Positions 49,677 through 59,472 are shown, numbered from the stretch's first letter. The stretch: 64,000 nt of DNA from Mageeibacillus sp. UBA6980 (GCA_002450095.1 DJYK01000019.1:1-64000), one strand, 5' to 3'. Notes: a model not told the origin generated them from the sequence alone. Numbers and translations are program-made.

Positions 49677-52463
49677 ATGAGTGAGAATTCCGATAAGGAT
49701 AATAAGCTGCAGGTAACAAGTAAGGGTGTTTCCGGCACAAAAGAATTACGTGTAAGACGTATTCATAAGAAGAAGGCGGATCCTGCCGCGGAAGCCTCTG
49801 AGGCTCCCAAGGCTTCTGAGGCCGCATCTTCAAAGGAAGCTGCTAAGGTTGTTAAGCCTTCAGAGAAGGTTGAGAAGAAAGCGCCTTCCAAAGAGAAAGA
49901 GGAGACCAAGAGCACTGAGCCAAAGCCGACCGTAAAGGGGACTGTTAAGACTTCCAAAGCGGCTTCGGCCGAGGAGGTCGAGCCTAAGGAGCAGAAGGCG
50001 AAGGTAAGTGAGCCCGTAAAGGAAGCGGAAAAGCCGGCACCTGCGCCTAAGGCGGAAGAGAAGCCTTCCAAGAAGGAAACGGCAGACGTTGCCAAGGAAG
50101 AGAAGGCCGAGAAGAAGGCTGAGCCCGAGAAGAAGGAAGCAGGTAAGGCTGAGACTAAAGCGGCCGCTCCTTCCATCGACAGGACCAAGATCTCCTCTGC
50201 CGTCGTCGCCATGCCCGAGACCGTAAGAACTTCTACGATCATTCCGGAGAAAAGATACGGAAACAGGAACGGCGGCTACCAGGGTTCAGGATACAGAAAC
50301 GGACAGGGCGGTCAGAACAGAGGCCCGAGACCTCAGGGTCAGGGCGGATTCAGACAGGGCGGTCCCGGTAAGCCTGCCGGCGGATTCGGTAAGGATAAGG
50401 ACGAGGAGGGCGGTAACAGCCATCCTTCGGCAAGAAGGGCTCCGAAGCCTAAGAATGATGCTCCGATAGAAGAGGTTAAGAAGAGCAGGACATCCTATGC
50501 CGAGAAGTCCGCTTTCGATAAGAAGCACGACGACAGAGATCGTGACAGACAGGGTAATAACGGCGACAGACGTCTCAAGAACAGAGGCAGTCAGTTCGGC
50601 GGACGTATGTCTTCCGGCGATGAGGAGTATGATGATTATTCATACGGCAGAAAGAAAAAGAAGAAGAATTCTTATGATGATTCCGCTTCTGTCGAGCAGA
50701 CGATCACGGAGATCCAGATCCCTGCATTCATTACGGTTAAGGATTTCGCGGAAGGTATCGGCAAGAAGTCATCCGATGTCATCAAGGAACTCATGGTCAA
50801 ACTCGGCGTAATGGCTACCATCAACCAGGAACTCGATTTTGATACCGCATGCCTTCTCGCTGACGGCTTCGGGATCAATGCGACACTTCTCGAAGAGAAG
50901 ACTGAAGAGGATATCCTCATTGATGACGATGACGATAAGATCACGGAGAATATGGAGACAAGACCTCCTGTAGTCGTAGTTATGGGTCACGTTGACCATG
51001 GTAAGACATCACTCCTTGATAAGATCAGAGCATCATCCGTAGCATCGGGTGAGGCCGGCGGTATCACGCAGAAGATCGGTGCTTATACCGTAAGAGTCAA
51101 GGGCAGACAGATCACATTCCTCGATACACCGGGTCACGAAGCGTTTACCACGATGAGAGCCAGAGGTGCTCAGGTAACGGATATCGCTATCCTCGTTGTC
51201 GCTGCCGATGACGGTGTCATGCCTCAGACTATCGAGGCTATCAACCACGCGAAAGCTGCCGGAACGGAAATAATCGTTGCCATCAACAAGATAGATAAGC
51301 CCGGTGCCAATCCCGATAAGGTAAAGCAGGAGCTCACACAGTATGAACTCATTCCCGAGGAGTGGGGCGGTTCCACTATCATGGTACCCGTATCCGCTAA
51401 GCAGGGGATCGGTATAGATGATCTTCTCGAGAACGTTCTCCTTGTAGCGGATGTTCTCGAATTGAAGGCTGATCCCAAGCGTCAGGCTAAGGGTACGGTC
51501 ATCGAGGCTCAGCTCGATAAGAGCAGAGGTCCTGTAGCAACCGTCCTTGTTCAGAGAGGTACTCTGAAGCAGGGTGATTCGGTCGTTTGCGGCGCTATGA
51601 TCGGTAATATCAGAGCCATGTATGACGACAAGGGCGATACCATCAAGAAGGCAGGTCCTTCCATTCCTTGTGAGATCTTAGGTCTTCCCGAGGTTCCTTC
51701 GGCAGGTGAGACTCTCTACGCCGTTAAGGATGAGAAGATGGCAAGACAGCTTGTCGAGAAGAGAAAGATCAAGCAGCGTGAGGAGCATATCAGAAAGAGC
51801 TCCAGAATGAGCCTTGAGAATCTGGCGGCACAGATGGCCGAGGGTAATGTAAAAGACCTCAACCTCATCGTTAAGGCTGATATCCAGGGTTCTGTCGAGG
51901 CTGTTACCCAGTCCTTCGAGAAGCTTTCGAATGAAGAAGTCCGCGTTAAGGTTATCCACGGTGCGGTCGGTGCGATCAACGAGTCGGATATCGTCCTCGC
52001 TGATGTATCGAATGCCATCATCATCGGATTTAACGTTCGTCCCAATGCCATCATTACCGAGAAGGCTAAGGAGACAGGCGTAGATATCAGGCTCTATGAT
52101 GTTATCTATAAGGCAACCGAAGATATAGAGAAGGCCATGAAGGGTATGCTCGAGCCTACGTTCGAAGAGGTTGTCTTAGGTCATGCCGAGATCCGTGAAC
52201 TGTTCAAGGTAAGCGGTGTAGGTACGATCGGAGGATGTTATGTAACAGACGGTAAGATCGTCCGTAACTGCGGCGTAAGGATCCTTAGAAACGACATCGT
52301 TATCCACACCGGTGAACTCGCGTCACTCCAGAGACTTAAGGATTCCGTAAAGGAAGTACAGTCAGGATTCGAGTGCGGTCTCTCCGTTGCCAACTATAAC
52401 GATATCAAGGTCGGAGATATCATCGAGGCGTTTACGAGCCAAGAGGTAGAAAGAGATGCGTAG
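49677..52463 (+). CDS. infB: Translation initiation factor IF-2
   Basis: 928 residues. The first ~330 are low-complexity: K/A/E/P/S-rich, then G/Q/R/N-rich (for example GSGYRNGQGGQNRGPRPQ), typical of long IF-2 N-termini. The IF2-N motif begins near IQIPAFITVKDFAEGIGKKS. The GTPase has G1 GHVDHGKTSL, G2/G3 DTPGHEAF and NKID. Domains II-IV follow and end at VGDIIEAF. IF-2 brings initiator tRNA to the 30S subunit. AGGAGG upstream. It overlaps rbfA by 8 bp. Confidence 0.97.
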   Translation: MSENSDKDNKLQVTSKGVSGTKELRVRRIHKKKADPAAEASEAPKASEAASSKEAAKVVKPSEKVEKKAPSKEKEETKSTEPKPTVKGTVKTSKAASAEEVEPKEQKAKVSEPVKEAEKPAPAPKAEEKPSKKETADVAKEEKAEKKAEPEKKEAGKAETKAAAPSIDRTKISSAVVAMPETVRTSTIIPEKRYGNRNGGYQGSGYRNGQGGQNRGPRPQGQGGFRQGGPGKPAGGFGKDKDEEGGNSHPSARRAPKPKNDAPIEEVKKSRTSYAEKSAFDKKHDDRDRDRQGNNGDRRLKNRGSQFGGRMSSGDEEYDDYSYGRKKKKKNSYDDSASVEQTITEIQIPAFITVKDFAEGIGKKSSDVIKELMVKLGVMATINQELDFDTACLLADGFGINATLLEEKTEEDILIDDDDDKITENMETRPPVVVVMGHVDHGKTSLLDKIRASSVASGEAGGITQKIGAYTVRVKGRQITFLDTPGHEAFTTMRARGAQVTDIAILVVAADDGVMPQTIEAINHAKAAGTEIIVAINKIDKPGANPDKVKQELTQYELIPEEWGGSTIMVPVSAKQGIGIDDLLENVLLVADVLELKADPKRQAKGTVIEAQLDKSRGPVATVLVQRGTLKQGDSVVCGAMIGNIRAMYDDKGDTIKKAGPSIPCEILGLPEVPSAGETLYAVKDEKMARQLVEKRKIKQREEHIRKSSRMSLENLAAQMAEGNVKDLNLIVKADIQGSVEAVTQSFEKLSNEEVRVKVIHGAVGAINESDIVLADVSNAIIIGFNVRPNAIITEKAKETGVDIRLYDVIYKATEDIEKAMKGMLEPTFEEVVLGHAEIRELFKVSGVGTIGGCYVTDGKIVRNCGVRILRNDIVIHTGELASLQRLKDSVKEVQSGFECGLSVANYNDIKVGDIIEAFTSQEVERDA

Positions 52464-52866
52464 AAACAGGGCCGAGATAGTCGGCGATGAGATGAGAAAG
52501 GTCATGCAGGATATCATAAGCAATGAGCTTAAAGATCCGAGAGTACCTTTGCTTACATCGGTCACGCAGGTTAAGATGACCCGCGATCTGTCTCATGCGA
52601 CTGTTTTTGTGTCGGTGTTCGGAACTGATCAAGATAAGAAGGAGGCCCTTGACGCCATTGAAGGCGCCACGGGCTTTATCCGCTTTCAGATGTGTAAGAG
52701 GATCAATTTAAGGCTCGCTCCCGAGCTTCATTTCAAATTGGATAATACACTTGATGAAGCGATGAGGATGGACGCTCTGATCGATAAGGCATTGGCAGAT
52801 GATAAGGCCAAGAGGGAAGAACTCGGTATCGAAGAAGAGGATACCGATAGTAAGGACGAAGAGTGA
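52456..52866 (+). CDS. rbfA: Ribosome-binding factor A
   Basis: 136 residues: RRNRAEIVGDEMRKVMQDIISNELKDPRV and LRLAPELHFKLDNTLDEA are diagnostic. It is needed for maturation of 16S rRNA at cold or normal growth temperature. The C-terminal tail is acidic (EEEDTDSKDEE). Overlaps infB and nrnA. Confidence 0.95.
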   Translation: MRRNRAEIVGDEMRKVMQDIISNELKDPRVPLLTSVTQVKMTRDLSHATVFVSVFGTDQDKKEALDAIEGATGFIRFQMCKRINLRLAPELHFKLDNTLDEAMRMDALIDKALADDKAKREELGIEEEDTDSKDEE

Positions 52867-53918
52867 TGAAGAGTATCTATCTTGAAGGTGCTTCAAGAAT
52901 GGCAGGTCTCATTATCGATGAGGCCGAGAAGCTTCGTAAAAGCGACGGTGCAGTTCTGGTCTTTCCTCATAAGAGCGTAGACGGTGACTGCATCGGTTCT
53001 TCATGTGCGTTAGCATCGGTCTTCAGAAGTCTCGGGGCAAACGCATGGGTATGCATGCCCGAGAAGATCCCGAACAACATGTCTTTCCTCGGTGTTGACG
53101 ATCTGCTGTTCTATCCTCCTGAAGGTTTTCTTCAGGGCGATATGCTCGTAAACGGCAAGCACTACGAGACGGCTTTCTCGGTGGACTGCACCGAGGGACA
53201 CCGCATGGGAGCAAACGGCAAGATCTTCGAGTATTACGAGGATGCTTACGACATTGACCATCACGAGGTAACACATCTTTCCGATCCTCTTAAATGGATC
53301 GAACCCAAGGCGTCTTCGGCATGTGAGATGGTCTTTTACGTGATATCGCAGATAGCAAAGATCAAGGGCGTCGAGCTCTCTTTGTTGATGGATCAAAGAT
53401 GTGCCGGATGTCTTATGGCGGGTATCGTAACAGATACCGGAAGGTTTACTTATACCAATACCAGACCGGAGACACTCGAGACAGCAGGTGTCCTCATGGA
53501 GCACGGCGGAGACATTACCAAAGTCTGCTATAACCTTTTTGATATGAAGACTCCCGAGGAGTTTGCCATATCGAGTGCAGCCTGCTCATCCGCGATGTTT
53601 TACTGTAACGGCAGGCTTGCCATAGTCAAAGTCCCGCAACGGATGTTTAAGCAGTATAACGCGGGTTCCGATGATATCTCCGATGTCGTATCGAGACTGC
53701 GTGATATCGGCGGCGTCGAATTCGCCTGTGTTCTCCGTGAGACTGAAAACGGCACAGTACGCGGCAACTTAAGATCGAAGACCGAGTTTGACTGCTCGGA
53801 GTTTGCAGAAAGATTCGGCGGCGGCGGACACAAACGAGCGGCCGGGTTTACCGTTGAAGGTATCGATATAGATGAACTTTGTGATCAGATCATAAGAGAG
53901 GCATCGGCATTCTTATGA
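52866..53918 (+). CDS. nrnA: DHH-family oligoribonuclease / pAp phosphatase
   Basis: 350 residues from ATG 52866, which overlaps the rbfA stop (TGATG). DHH phosphoesterase motifs: HKSVDGDCIGSS, VDCTEGHRM, YDIDHHEVT and, in the DHHA1 domain, GGGHKRAAGF. NrnA degrades very short RNAs and dephosphorylates pAp. Standard location between rbfA and truB. Confidence 0.93.
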   Translation: MKSIYLEGASRMAGLIIDEAEKLRKSDGAVLVFPHKSVDGDCIGSSCALASVFRSLGANAWVCMPEKIPNNMSFLGVDDLLFYPPEGFLQGDMLVNGKHYETAFSVDCTEGHRMGANGKIFEYYEDAYDIDHHEVTHLSDPLKWIEPKASSACEMVFYVISQIAKIKGVELSLLMDQRCAGCLMAGIVTDTGRFTYTNTRPETLETAGVLMEHGGDITKVCYNLFDMKTPEEFAISSAACSSAMFYCNGRLAIVKVPQRMFKQYNAGSDDISDVVSRLRDIGGVEFACVLRETENGTVRGNLRSKTEFDCSEFAERFGGGGHKRAAGFTVEGIDIDELCDQIIREASAFL

Positions 53919-54817
53919 GTCATGACGGCATAATCCTTCTCGATAAGAAGAAGGGTATTACTTCAATGGCTTCGGATAATTTCATTAAGAAGCTTATGGG
54001 TACGCGTAAGGCCGGTCACAGCGGTACGCTCGATCCTTTCGCGACGGGGCTTCTTCCCGTATTTACGGGAAATGCCCTCAAAGTCATGCGCTATACCGAT
54101 GATTACGATAAGGCATACGACTGCACTGCCGTATTCGGACAAAGGACCTCGACGATGGATCCGGAAGGGGAGGTTATCGCTTCTTCGGTCCTTTACGGAT
54201 CTTCCGATGAATTCGCTTCGATAAGGGATTCTTTTGATAAGCTTTCAAAGATCACATCCCAGGTACCGCCGAAGTTCTCGGCCAAGAAGATCGACGGGCG
54301 CAAAGCATATGATCTGGCAAGATCCGGCGCAGATATTCAGATGCCTTCTCACAAAGTTAAGATCCATTCGCTCGATATCACGGATATGAGCTTTGAAGAC
54401 GGGAAGATATATGTCGATCTTCACGTATCATGCTCCAAGGGAACATACATCAGATCCCTGTGCGATGACGCCGGCGAGATGACCGGATTTCACGCTTATG
54501 CTCTTGAGTTGAGAAGAACGAATGCGGGTCCGTTTGACATAAAAGATGCGCATACCGAAGAGGAGCTTCTCAAGATGGCGTCGGATGAGGATTATTCATT
54601 CGTTAGACCGAGGGAAGAAGCGGTGGCGGGACTTCCCCGTATAAGTCTCGATAAGGATCAGTACGCCGACATCAAGCTCGGTAAGAAGATCTCATCCGGT
54701 CCTTTCGGTGATCTTGAAGACGGAGTTCGCGTGTCTTCCTGGCATGAAGGGGAACTTATCGCCGTTCTATACAGGGAAGGGGACATAATGAGGATAGAAA
54801 GGATGCTCTCGATTTGA
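53915..54817 (+). CDS. truB: tRNA pseudouridine-55 synthase
   Basis: 300 residues. The catalytic Asp is in GHSGTLDPFATGLLPV. Other motifs are KKIDGRKAYDLAR and VSCSKGTYIRSLCDD. It forms Psi55 in the T loop of tRNAs. ATGA overlap with nrnA; the stop overlaps the ribF TTG. Confidence 0.96.
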   Translation: MSHDGIILLDKKKGITSMASDNFIKKLMGTRKAGHSGTLDPFATGLLPVFTGNALKVMRYTDDYDKAYDCTAVFGQRTSTMDPEGEVIASSVLYGSSDEFASIRDSFDKLSKITSQVPPKFSAKKIDGRKAYDLARSGADIQMPSHKVKIHSLDITDMSFEDGKIYVDLHVSCSKGTYIRSLCDDAGEMTGFHAYALELRRTNAGPFDIKDAHTEEELLKMASDEDYSFVRPREEAVAGLPRISLDKDQYADIKLGKKISSGPFGDLEDGVRVSSWHEGELIAVLYREGDIMRIERMLSI

Positions 54818-55764
54818 CAGGCGATATCACGACGATCTTTTATCCGGATACCCTGCCGTACTCCCACAAGGGACGTGCCGTCGCGCTCGGCTTTTTTGAC
54901 GGGATACATCTGGGGCATAAGCAGATAATAAGGAAGACCGTAAAGGAAGCGTGCCTTCAGGACCTTACTTCCACGGTCATAACTTTCACCAATTTCCGTA
55001 AAGGGGAGAATGGGCTTCTGACGACTGTTGAGGAGAAGCGCGAGATCCTCTCGGGACTTGGCGTGGATGAACTTCTGGTGCTTGATTTTGACGAAGTGAA
55101 GAACATGAGCGCCGAAGATTTTCTTAATGAGATCATTAAGGTGAAGCTCTCCGCGAGATCGTTGTTCGCAGGTTCGGATTACAGGTTCGGGAAGAACGCT
55201 TCCGGGGATGCGGCCATGCTTCAAAGATTCGGTGATGAGACCTCGACGGAAGTTACGATCTTCGAGCCTGTCGGGTTCGGGGAGCAGAACAGGCGTCTGT
55301 CTTCGACCTGGTTAAGGGAAGCGGTCAATGATGCTGACATGGAGCTTTACAGTTCTCTTACAGGCGGGACGAATTTCTCATATCAGGGCAAGGTCCTGCA
55401 CGGAAAGGAGCTCGGACGCCGTATGGGCACTCCGACTGCCAATATAGAAGTCCCCGAGGAGAAGATAAAGGCCAGGTTCGGTGTATATGTATCAAGGATC
55501 ATACTCGGATCGAGGAAACTTTACGGCGTGACCAATGTCGGCTTAAGGCCTTCGGTCGATGATGGGGGAACTGTCAACGCCGAGACATTCATATTTGATT
55601 TTGACGATGACATCTACGGCGCGCGCATCAAGGTCGAGCTTCTGGGATTTATACGACCGGAGGTCAGATTCGATTCAATTGAGGCATTATCGAGGCAGAT
55701 CGCTTCAGATAAGGAAAGTGCAAAGACATGGCTTGTAAAAAGGGGTATAATCAACCGCATATGA
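54814..55764 (+). CDS. ribF: Bifunctional riboflavin kinase / FAD synthetase
   Basis: 316 residues. The N-terminal adenylyltransferase domain has ALGFFDGIHLGHKQII and AGSDYRFGKNASGD. The C-terminal flavokinase has GRRMGTPTANIE and YGVTNVGLRPSVDDG. It makes FMN and FAD from riboflavin. Starts at TTG 54814 within the truB stop; no better start is visible. Confidence 0.95.
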   Translation: MTGDITTIFYPDTLPYSHKGRAVALGFFDGIHLGHKQIIRKTVKEACLQDLTSTVITFTNFRKGENGLLTTVEEKREILSGLGVDELLVLDFDEVKNMSAEDFLNEIIKVKLSARSLFAGSDYRFGKNASGDAAMLQRFGDETSTEVTIFEPVGFGEQNRRLSSTWLREAVNDADMELYSSLTGGTNFSYQGKVLHGKELGRRMGTPTANIEVPEEKIKARFGVYVSRIILGSRKLYGVTNVGLRPSVDDGGTVNAETFIFDFDDDIYGARIKVELLGFIRPEVRFDSIEALSRQIASDKESAKTWLVKRGIINRI

Positions 55765-55776
55765 TGAGGTGCTTAT

Positions 55777-56664
55777 ATGTGTATGAGTGAAGTCAGGTTT
55801 CCTTTTATCGGTCTGACGTTTGATGTGGATCCGGTCGCATTCTCGATCGGTTCATTTCCTATCTATTGGTATGGTCTTCTGATCGGCCTCGCAATGTTCC
55901 TTTGCGGTTTCATTGCGGTAAGACAGAGCAAAGCCAACAGATTCTCGGAGGACATCGTATATGATGTTCTGCTCGTATGCCTTCCTTCGGCGATAGTCGG
56001 TGCAAGGCTCTACTATGTTATCTTCAACTGGGATTACTATTCGGGCGATATAAGGCGTATCTTTGATACCCGTTCGGGAGGACTTGCCGTATACGGCGGT
56101 ATAATTGCCGCAGTATTGGGATGCTTTATACTCACCAAGGTCAGGAAGATCCCTTTCTCCACCGTTCTCGATTACTGTATCGTTTATATCCCTCTGGGGC
56201 AGGCGATAGGACGCTGGGGCAACTTCTTCAACGAGGAAGCCTTCGGAACGACTACGACACTTCCGTGGGGAATGACATCCGAGAAGATCAGTTCTTATCT
56301 TGACAGATACTGTCCGAATCTCGATCCTTCGATGCCGGTACATCCGACTTTCCTCTATGAATCCTTATGTACGCTCACGATATTCATTATCCTTCTGATC
56401 GTAAGAGAGGCGAGCACAAGACGCTTTGACGTAACCGCCTGTTATATGATCCTTTACGGGATCATAAGGTTCTTCATAGAAGGACTTCGCACGGATTCGC
56501 TTTATATCGGGAACACAACGATAAGGACTTCCCAGGCGCTGTCGCTCGTGCTCGTGTTTGCGGGTCTTGTGATCGTGATCATATCTCATTACAAAGAGTG
56601 GGAGAGACTTCCTCTGCCGGAATCGGCTTTTAAGGAAAATACAGCATCTTCAAAGAAAGCTTGA
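55777..56664 (+). CDS. lgt: Prolipoprotein diacylglyceryl transferase
   Basis: 295 residues, about 7 membrane spans. Motifs: YGLLIGLAMFLCGF, GGLAVYGGIIAAVLG and GRWGNFFNEEAFG (Lgt signature, usually GRWGNFxNQE). It lipidates the lipobox Cys of prolipoproteins, and so is needed for the several lipoproteins in this window. ATG 55777 or 55783; GAGG upstream. Two bases before the RodA/FtsW gene. Confidence 0.95.
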   Translation: MCMSEVRFPFIGLTFDVDPVAFSIGSFPIYWYGLLIGLAMFLCGFIAVRQSKANRFSEDIVYDVLLVCLPSAIVGARLYYVIFNWDYYSGDIRRIFDTRSGGLAVYGGIIAAVLGCFILTKVRKIPFSTVLDYCIVYIPLGQAIGRWGNFFNEEAFGTTTTLPWGMTSEKISSYLDRYCPNLDPSMPVHPTFLYESLCTLTIFIILLIVREASTRRFDVTACYMILYGIIRFFIEGLRTDSLYIGNTTIRTSQALSLVLVFAGLVIVIISHYKEWERLPLPESAFKENTASSKKA

Positions 56665-56665
56665 T

Positions 56666-57790
56666 ATGCCGGGTAAATCAGGAATAGAGAAACTTCGCAA
56701 TACGCAATACTTCAGAAAGGTCGACTACTATCTCATAGTACCGATCTTTCTGATAACCGTTATAGGCATATATGTACTCAATCAGGTACTTAAGGACGGA
56801 TTCGAAGCGTATCCGAATAATCTTTACAGGCAGATAGGCGCTGCCGTTGTGGGAATGGCTATTACTGCCTTTCTGTGCGTCATGGACACACAGATACTTC
56901 GAGTGTTCGGCTGGGCTGTATACGGAGTCTCACTTTTCCTGTTGCTTCTGATTCCAATCGACGGCTATGACCTCACTTGGAAGTGGGGAGCGGATTCGTG
57001 GCTCAATCTTCCGGTCATCGGTAATTTCCAGCCTTCGGAGCTTATGAAGATCGGACTCGCCATGGCGGCTGCCGATATCTTCGAGAGGATACAGAATAAG
57101 ACGGTGTCGCTCATCAAAGGGCTCGGACTTCTGGCTCTGACGTATGCGCCGCCGATGCTTCTTATTCTGAGCCAGCCCGACTTCGGAACAGCGATGGTTA
57201 TCGTTTTCTCGTTCGTCTGCATAGTCTTCGTCTGGGGATTGAAATACAGATACTTCCTGCTCGCAGCCTCGGGCATCATCGTTATCGGCGTGCCCTTCGT
57301 ATGGAATTTCTATCTTAAGGATTATCAGAAGAAGAGGATACTTTCTCTTGTGTTCGAGGGAACGGATCCCGAATCCGAATGGAACCTCGTCCAGTCGAAA
57401 GCGGCGATTGCTTCGGGAGGTCTTTCCGGCAACCATACCGGCATCCTCGTAACGGTTCCGGTTAAAGAGAGTGACTTTATCTATTCCGCCACATCGGAGC
57501 ACTTGGGATTTATCGGTACGACGGCACTCATTATCCTTGCTTTCTTCTTCTTGTGCAGATGTCTTTATGTTGCCGCCCATGCGTCCCGTCCCGCATATTC
57601 TTTTATGATCGTCGGACTTGCGGCTTCATTCGCTTTTCACTATATCGAGAATATGGGTATGGCAGTAGGACTTCTTCCCATAACGGGAATCCCGCTTCCT
57701 TTTGTAAGCTACGGAGGAACCGCCATGCTCGTTAACTTTATATCTTTCGGGGTAATACTCAATATTTCCATGGAACTTAAATCGTCCTGA
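56666..57790 (+). CDS. RodA/FtsW-family peptidoglycan glycosyltransferase
   Basis: 374 residues, about 10 membrane spans. SEDS hallmarks: LPVIGNFQPSELMKIGLAMA, LSQPDFGTAMVIVFSF, YSATSEHLGFIG and LPFVSYGGTAML. SEDS proteins polymerise glycan strands with a partner transpeptidase. Position after lgt and the W-x-x-LP...QPSE text fit RodA better than FtsW. No partner PBP gene is adjacent. Confidence 0.9.
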   Translation: MPGKSGIEKLRNTQYFRKVDYYLIVPIFLITVIGIYVLNQVLKDGFEAYPNNLYRQIGAAVVGMAITAFLCVMDTQILRVFGWAVYGVSLFLLLLIPIDGYDLTWKWGADSWLNLPVIGNFQPSELMKIGLAMAAADIFERIQNKTVSLIKGLGLLALTYAPPMLLILSQPDFGTAMVIVFSFVCIVFVWGLKYRYFLLAASGIIVIGVPFVWNFYLKDYQKKRILSLVFEGTDPESEWNLVQSKAAIASGGLSGNHTGILVTVPVKESDFIYSATSEHLGFIGTTALIILAFFFLCRCLYVAAHASRPAYSFMIVGLAASFAFHYIENMGMAVGLLPITGIPLPFVSYGGTAMLVNFISFGVILNISMELKSS

Positions 57791-57825
57791 CGGCAGGCGG
57801 CTTTGTCGCATTGTTGCTTTTTGTT

Positions 57826-57850
57826 CAGTATTGCACAATGTATAATACTG
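57826..57850 (+). promoter_or_regulatory. Promoter with likely PadR operator
   Basis: CAGTATT (57826-57832) and AATACTG (57844-57850) form an inverted repeat that covers the -10 TATAAT (57841-57846). Placement fits autorepression by the PadR protein encoded 60 bp downstream. Confidence 0.6.
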
Positions 57851-57909
57851 TGCTATATTTAATTGTGTTGGGTACCAACCGCGCAAATCTTATGAACAGG
57901 GGGATAGAT

Positions 57910-58227
57910 ATGAACAGCCAGTTCAAGAAAGGTGTACTTGATTTGTGCGTGCTTACCATCCTGCGGAAAGGTGACAGCTACGGTTATGACGTAGCTGACA
58001 CCCTCTCCCGTCGGATACAGATATCCGAGGGAACTGTTTATCCGATACTTCGTAAGCTTGCCTCTGAGGGGTTAGTAAGCACTTATCTCAAGGAATCACA
58101 GAACGGACCGCCGCGTAAGTATTATCATCTGACCGACGAAGGCTCGCTGAAGCTTAAGGCGGATAAGAAGGAATGGGATGATTTTACCGAAGCAGTAAAA
58201 GGAATATTGGAGGATGAGAAGGCATGA
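57910..58227 (+). CDS. PadR-family transcriptional regulator
   Basis: 105 residues from ATG 57910 (MNSQFKKGVLDLC), after AGGGGGA. Winged helix: VLTILRKGDSYGYDVADTL, SEGTVYPILRKLASEGLV, GPPRKYYHLTDEG. PadR proteins repress nearby membrane or stress genes. ATGA overlap with the DUF1700 gene, the classic pair. Confidence 0.93.
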   Translation: MNSQFKKGVLDLCVLTILRKGDSYGYDVADTLSRRIQISEGTVYPILRKLASEGLVSTYLKESQNGPPRKYYHLTDEGSLKLKADKKEWDDFTEAVKGILEDEKA

Positions 58228-58787
58228 CAAAGAAGGAATATATTGACAAGCTCACCAAAGAGCTGGGATCGATGTCTTACAACGATGTCAAGGATATCTT
58301 AAGCGATATTGAGGATCACTTTGATGAGAGCATAGAGGCAGGAAAGACGGAAGAAGAAGCCGCTTCAATGTTAGGAGATCCGGTACAGCTCGCATCTGAC
58401 TATAAGGAAGGTATGACGCTTCCCGTTATAATCAAGAAGAATACATCTTCCGGGAGCAAACCCAAGGCGAAGGAGCCTACATCGGCAACTGTCATGTTTG
58501 TTCTTCTGATCACTATCTTCATCGCGATCCCATCCTGGGTCGTACTGTTCGGGATAGTGCTCTCGATGGTACTTATCGAGTTGGCCTGCGTAGCCGGAGC
58601 CGTTGCACTGCTCTGCACATGCTGGTTCTACGGAGGATTTATGGTTTCAGGCCTTCTTGCCGGTCTTACGCTCTTGTTCTTCTCCGTATTCGGATTTGCC
58701 GTATCTTACTTTGCCGTCAATTATTTTGTTAAGGGGACAAAGTGGTATATCGGTTTTATGAAGAACGTATGGCATAACGGGATCTGA
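58224..58787 (+). CDS. DUF1700 (HAAS-type) membrane protein
   Basis: 187 residues. The N-terminal ~70 are the HAAS-like signalling domain (YIDKLTKELGSMSYNDVKDILSDIEDHF; AASMLGDPVQLASDY). Then 3-4 membrane helices. DUF1700 proteins are typically partners and targets of PadR regulators. Confidence 0.88.
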   Translation: MTKKEYIDKLTKELGSMSYNDVKDILSDIEDHFDESIEAGKTEEEAASMLGDPVQLASDYKEGMTLPVIIKKNTSSGSKPKAKEPTSATVMFVLLITIFIAIPSWVVLFGIVLSMVLIELACVAGAVALLCTCWFYGGFMVSGLLAGLTLLFFSVFGFAVSYFAVNYFVKGTKWYIGFMKNVWHNGI

Positions 58788-58798
58788 GGGAGGTAATT

Positions 58799-59014
58799 AT
58801 GAAAAAGTCTGAGATCAAACTTATTATCTGCGGAATCGCTTCTCTTGTCATATCGGTCATTCTTGCAGTCGCTACGGTAATTGTTTTCTTCGCGAATTTA
58901 GCATCTTCAGGGCTTAAGGAGAATATCGTCGAAGGATTCAATACTTTACAGGAATCGGTCGAGAGCGTGACCGGCGATATCGACGCCAGCACGGATGTTG
59001 ATGTGGAGATCTGA
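58799..59014 (+). CDS. Small membrane protein
   Basis: 71 residues. One hydrophobic segment at about 8-33, then an acidic tail (DIDASTDVDVEI). GGGAGG precedes the ATG. 11 bp after the DUF1700 gene, it is probably the third gene of that operon. No homologue recognised. Confidence 0.75.
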   Translation: MKKSEIKLIICGIASLVISVILAVATVIVFFANLASSGLKENIVEGFNTLQESVESVTGDIDASTDVDVEI

Positions 59015-59073
59015 TATATTTACCGATTGTTTACGATAATTAAAAGAAGCGGTAATCAAATTAGCTTTACAAT

Positions 59074-59104
59074 CAAGACGGATCGAGCGATCCGTCTTGT
59101 TTTA
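59074..59104 (+). terminator. Rho-independent terminator
   Basis: CAAGACGGATCG and CGATCCGTCTTG form a perfect inverted repeat with a tiny AG centre, then TTTTA. Confidence 0.85.
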
Positions 59105-59119
59105 TGAAGGAGGATTTAC

Positions 59120-59380
59120 ATGCAGCAGTTTGATCATATCGTCAGAGATCCGCTCGGATTACATGCAGAACCTGCAGTTCTTCTCGGGAAGAAGATCAAA
59201 GAGTATGAAGGGACGGTCGTTACGATATGTAAAGATGAGAGATCTGCTCTGGCTAATAAACTGATGGCGCTTATAGGTCTCGAGATCAAATGCGGCGATA
59301 AGATCACTGTTAAGGTCGAGGGGAAGGACGAAGCATTCGCTGTCTCATCCCTTAAAGAGTTTATGGATGAGTATCTGTGA
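59120..59380 (+). CDS. HPr-like phosphocarrier, Ser46 missing
   Basis: 86 residues with the HPr fold. His15 is kept in DPLGLHAEPAV, but the next conserved Arg17 is Glu. The HPr kinase site (normally K-S-I-M) reads NKLM, so Ser46 is replaced. It might carry phosphate from Enzyme I without HprK control, or serve a non-PTS role. No other PTS gene is in the window. AAGGAGG upstream. Confidence 0.8.
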   Translation: MQQFDHIVRDPLGLHAEPAVLLGKKIKEYEGTVVTICKDERSALANKLMALIGLEIKCGDKITVKVEGKDEAFAVSSLKEFMDEYL

Positions 59381-59407
59381 TCTTCCGATAATCTGATATA
59401 TGAGCAG

Positions 59408-59432
59408 GGACCGTCAGCGACGGTCCTTTTTT
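59408..59432 (+). terminator. Rho-independent terminator
   Basis: GGACCGTC and GACGGTCC around AGC, then TTTTTT. It ends the HPr-like gene. Confidence 0.95.
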
Positions 59433-59433
59433 A

Positions 59434-59442
59434 TGCTATAAT
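59434..59442 (+). promoter_or_regulatory. Extended -10 promoter for the BcrA-type ABC operon
   Basis: TGCTATAAT directly after the U-tract of the previous terminator. No clear -35, since the hairpin occupies that position. Confidence 0.55.
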
Positions 59443-59472
59443 GTATTGATATTTTGATAAATGGGGATCATT

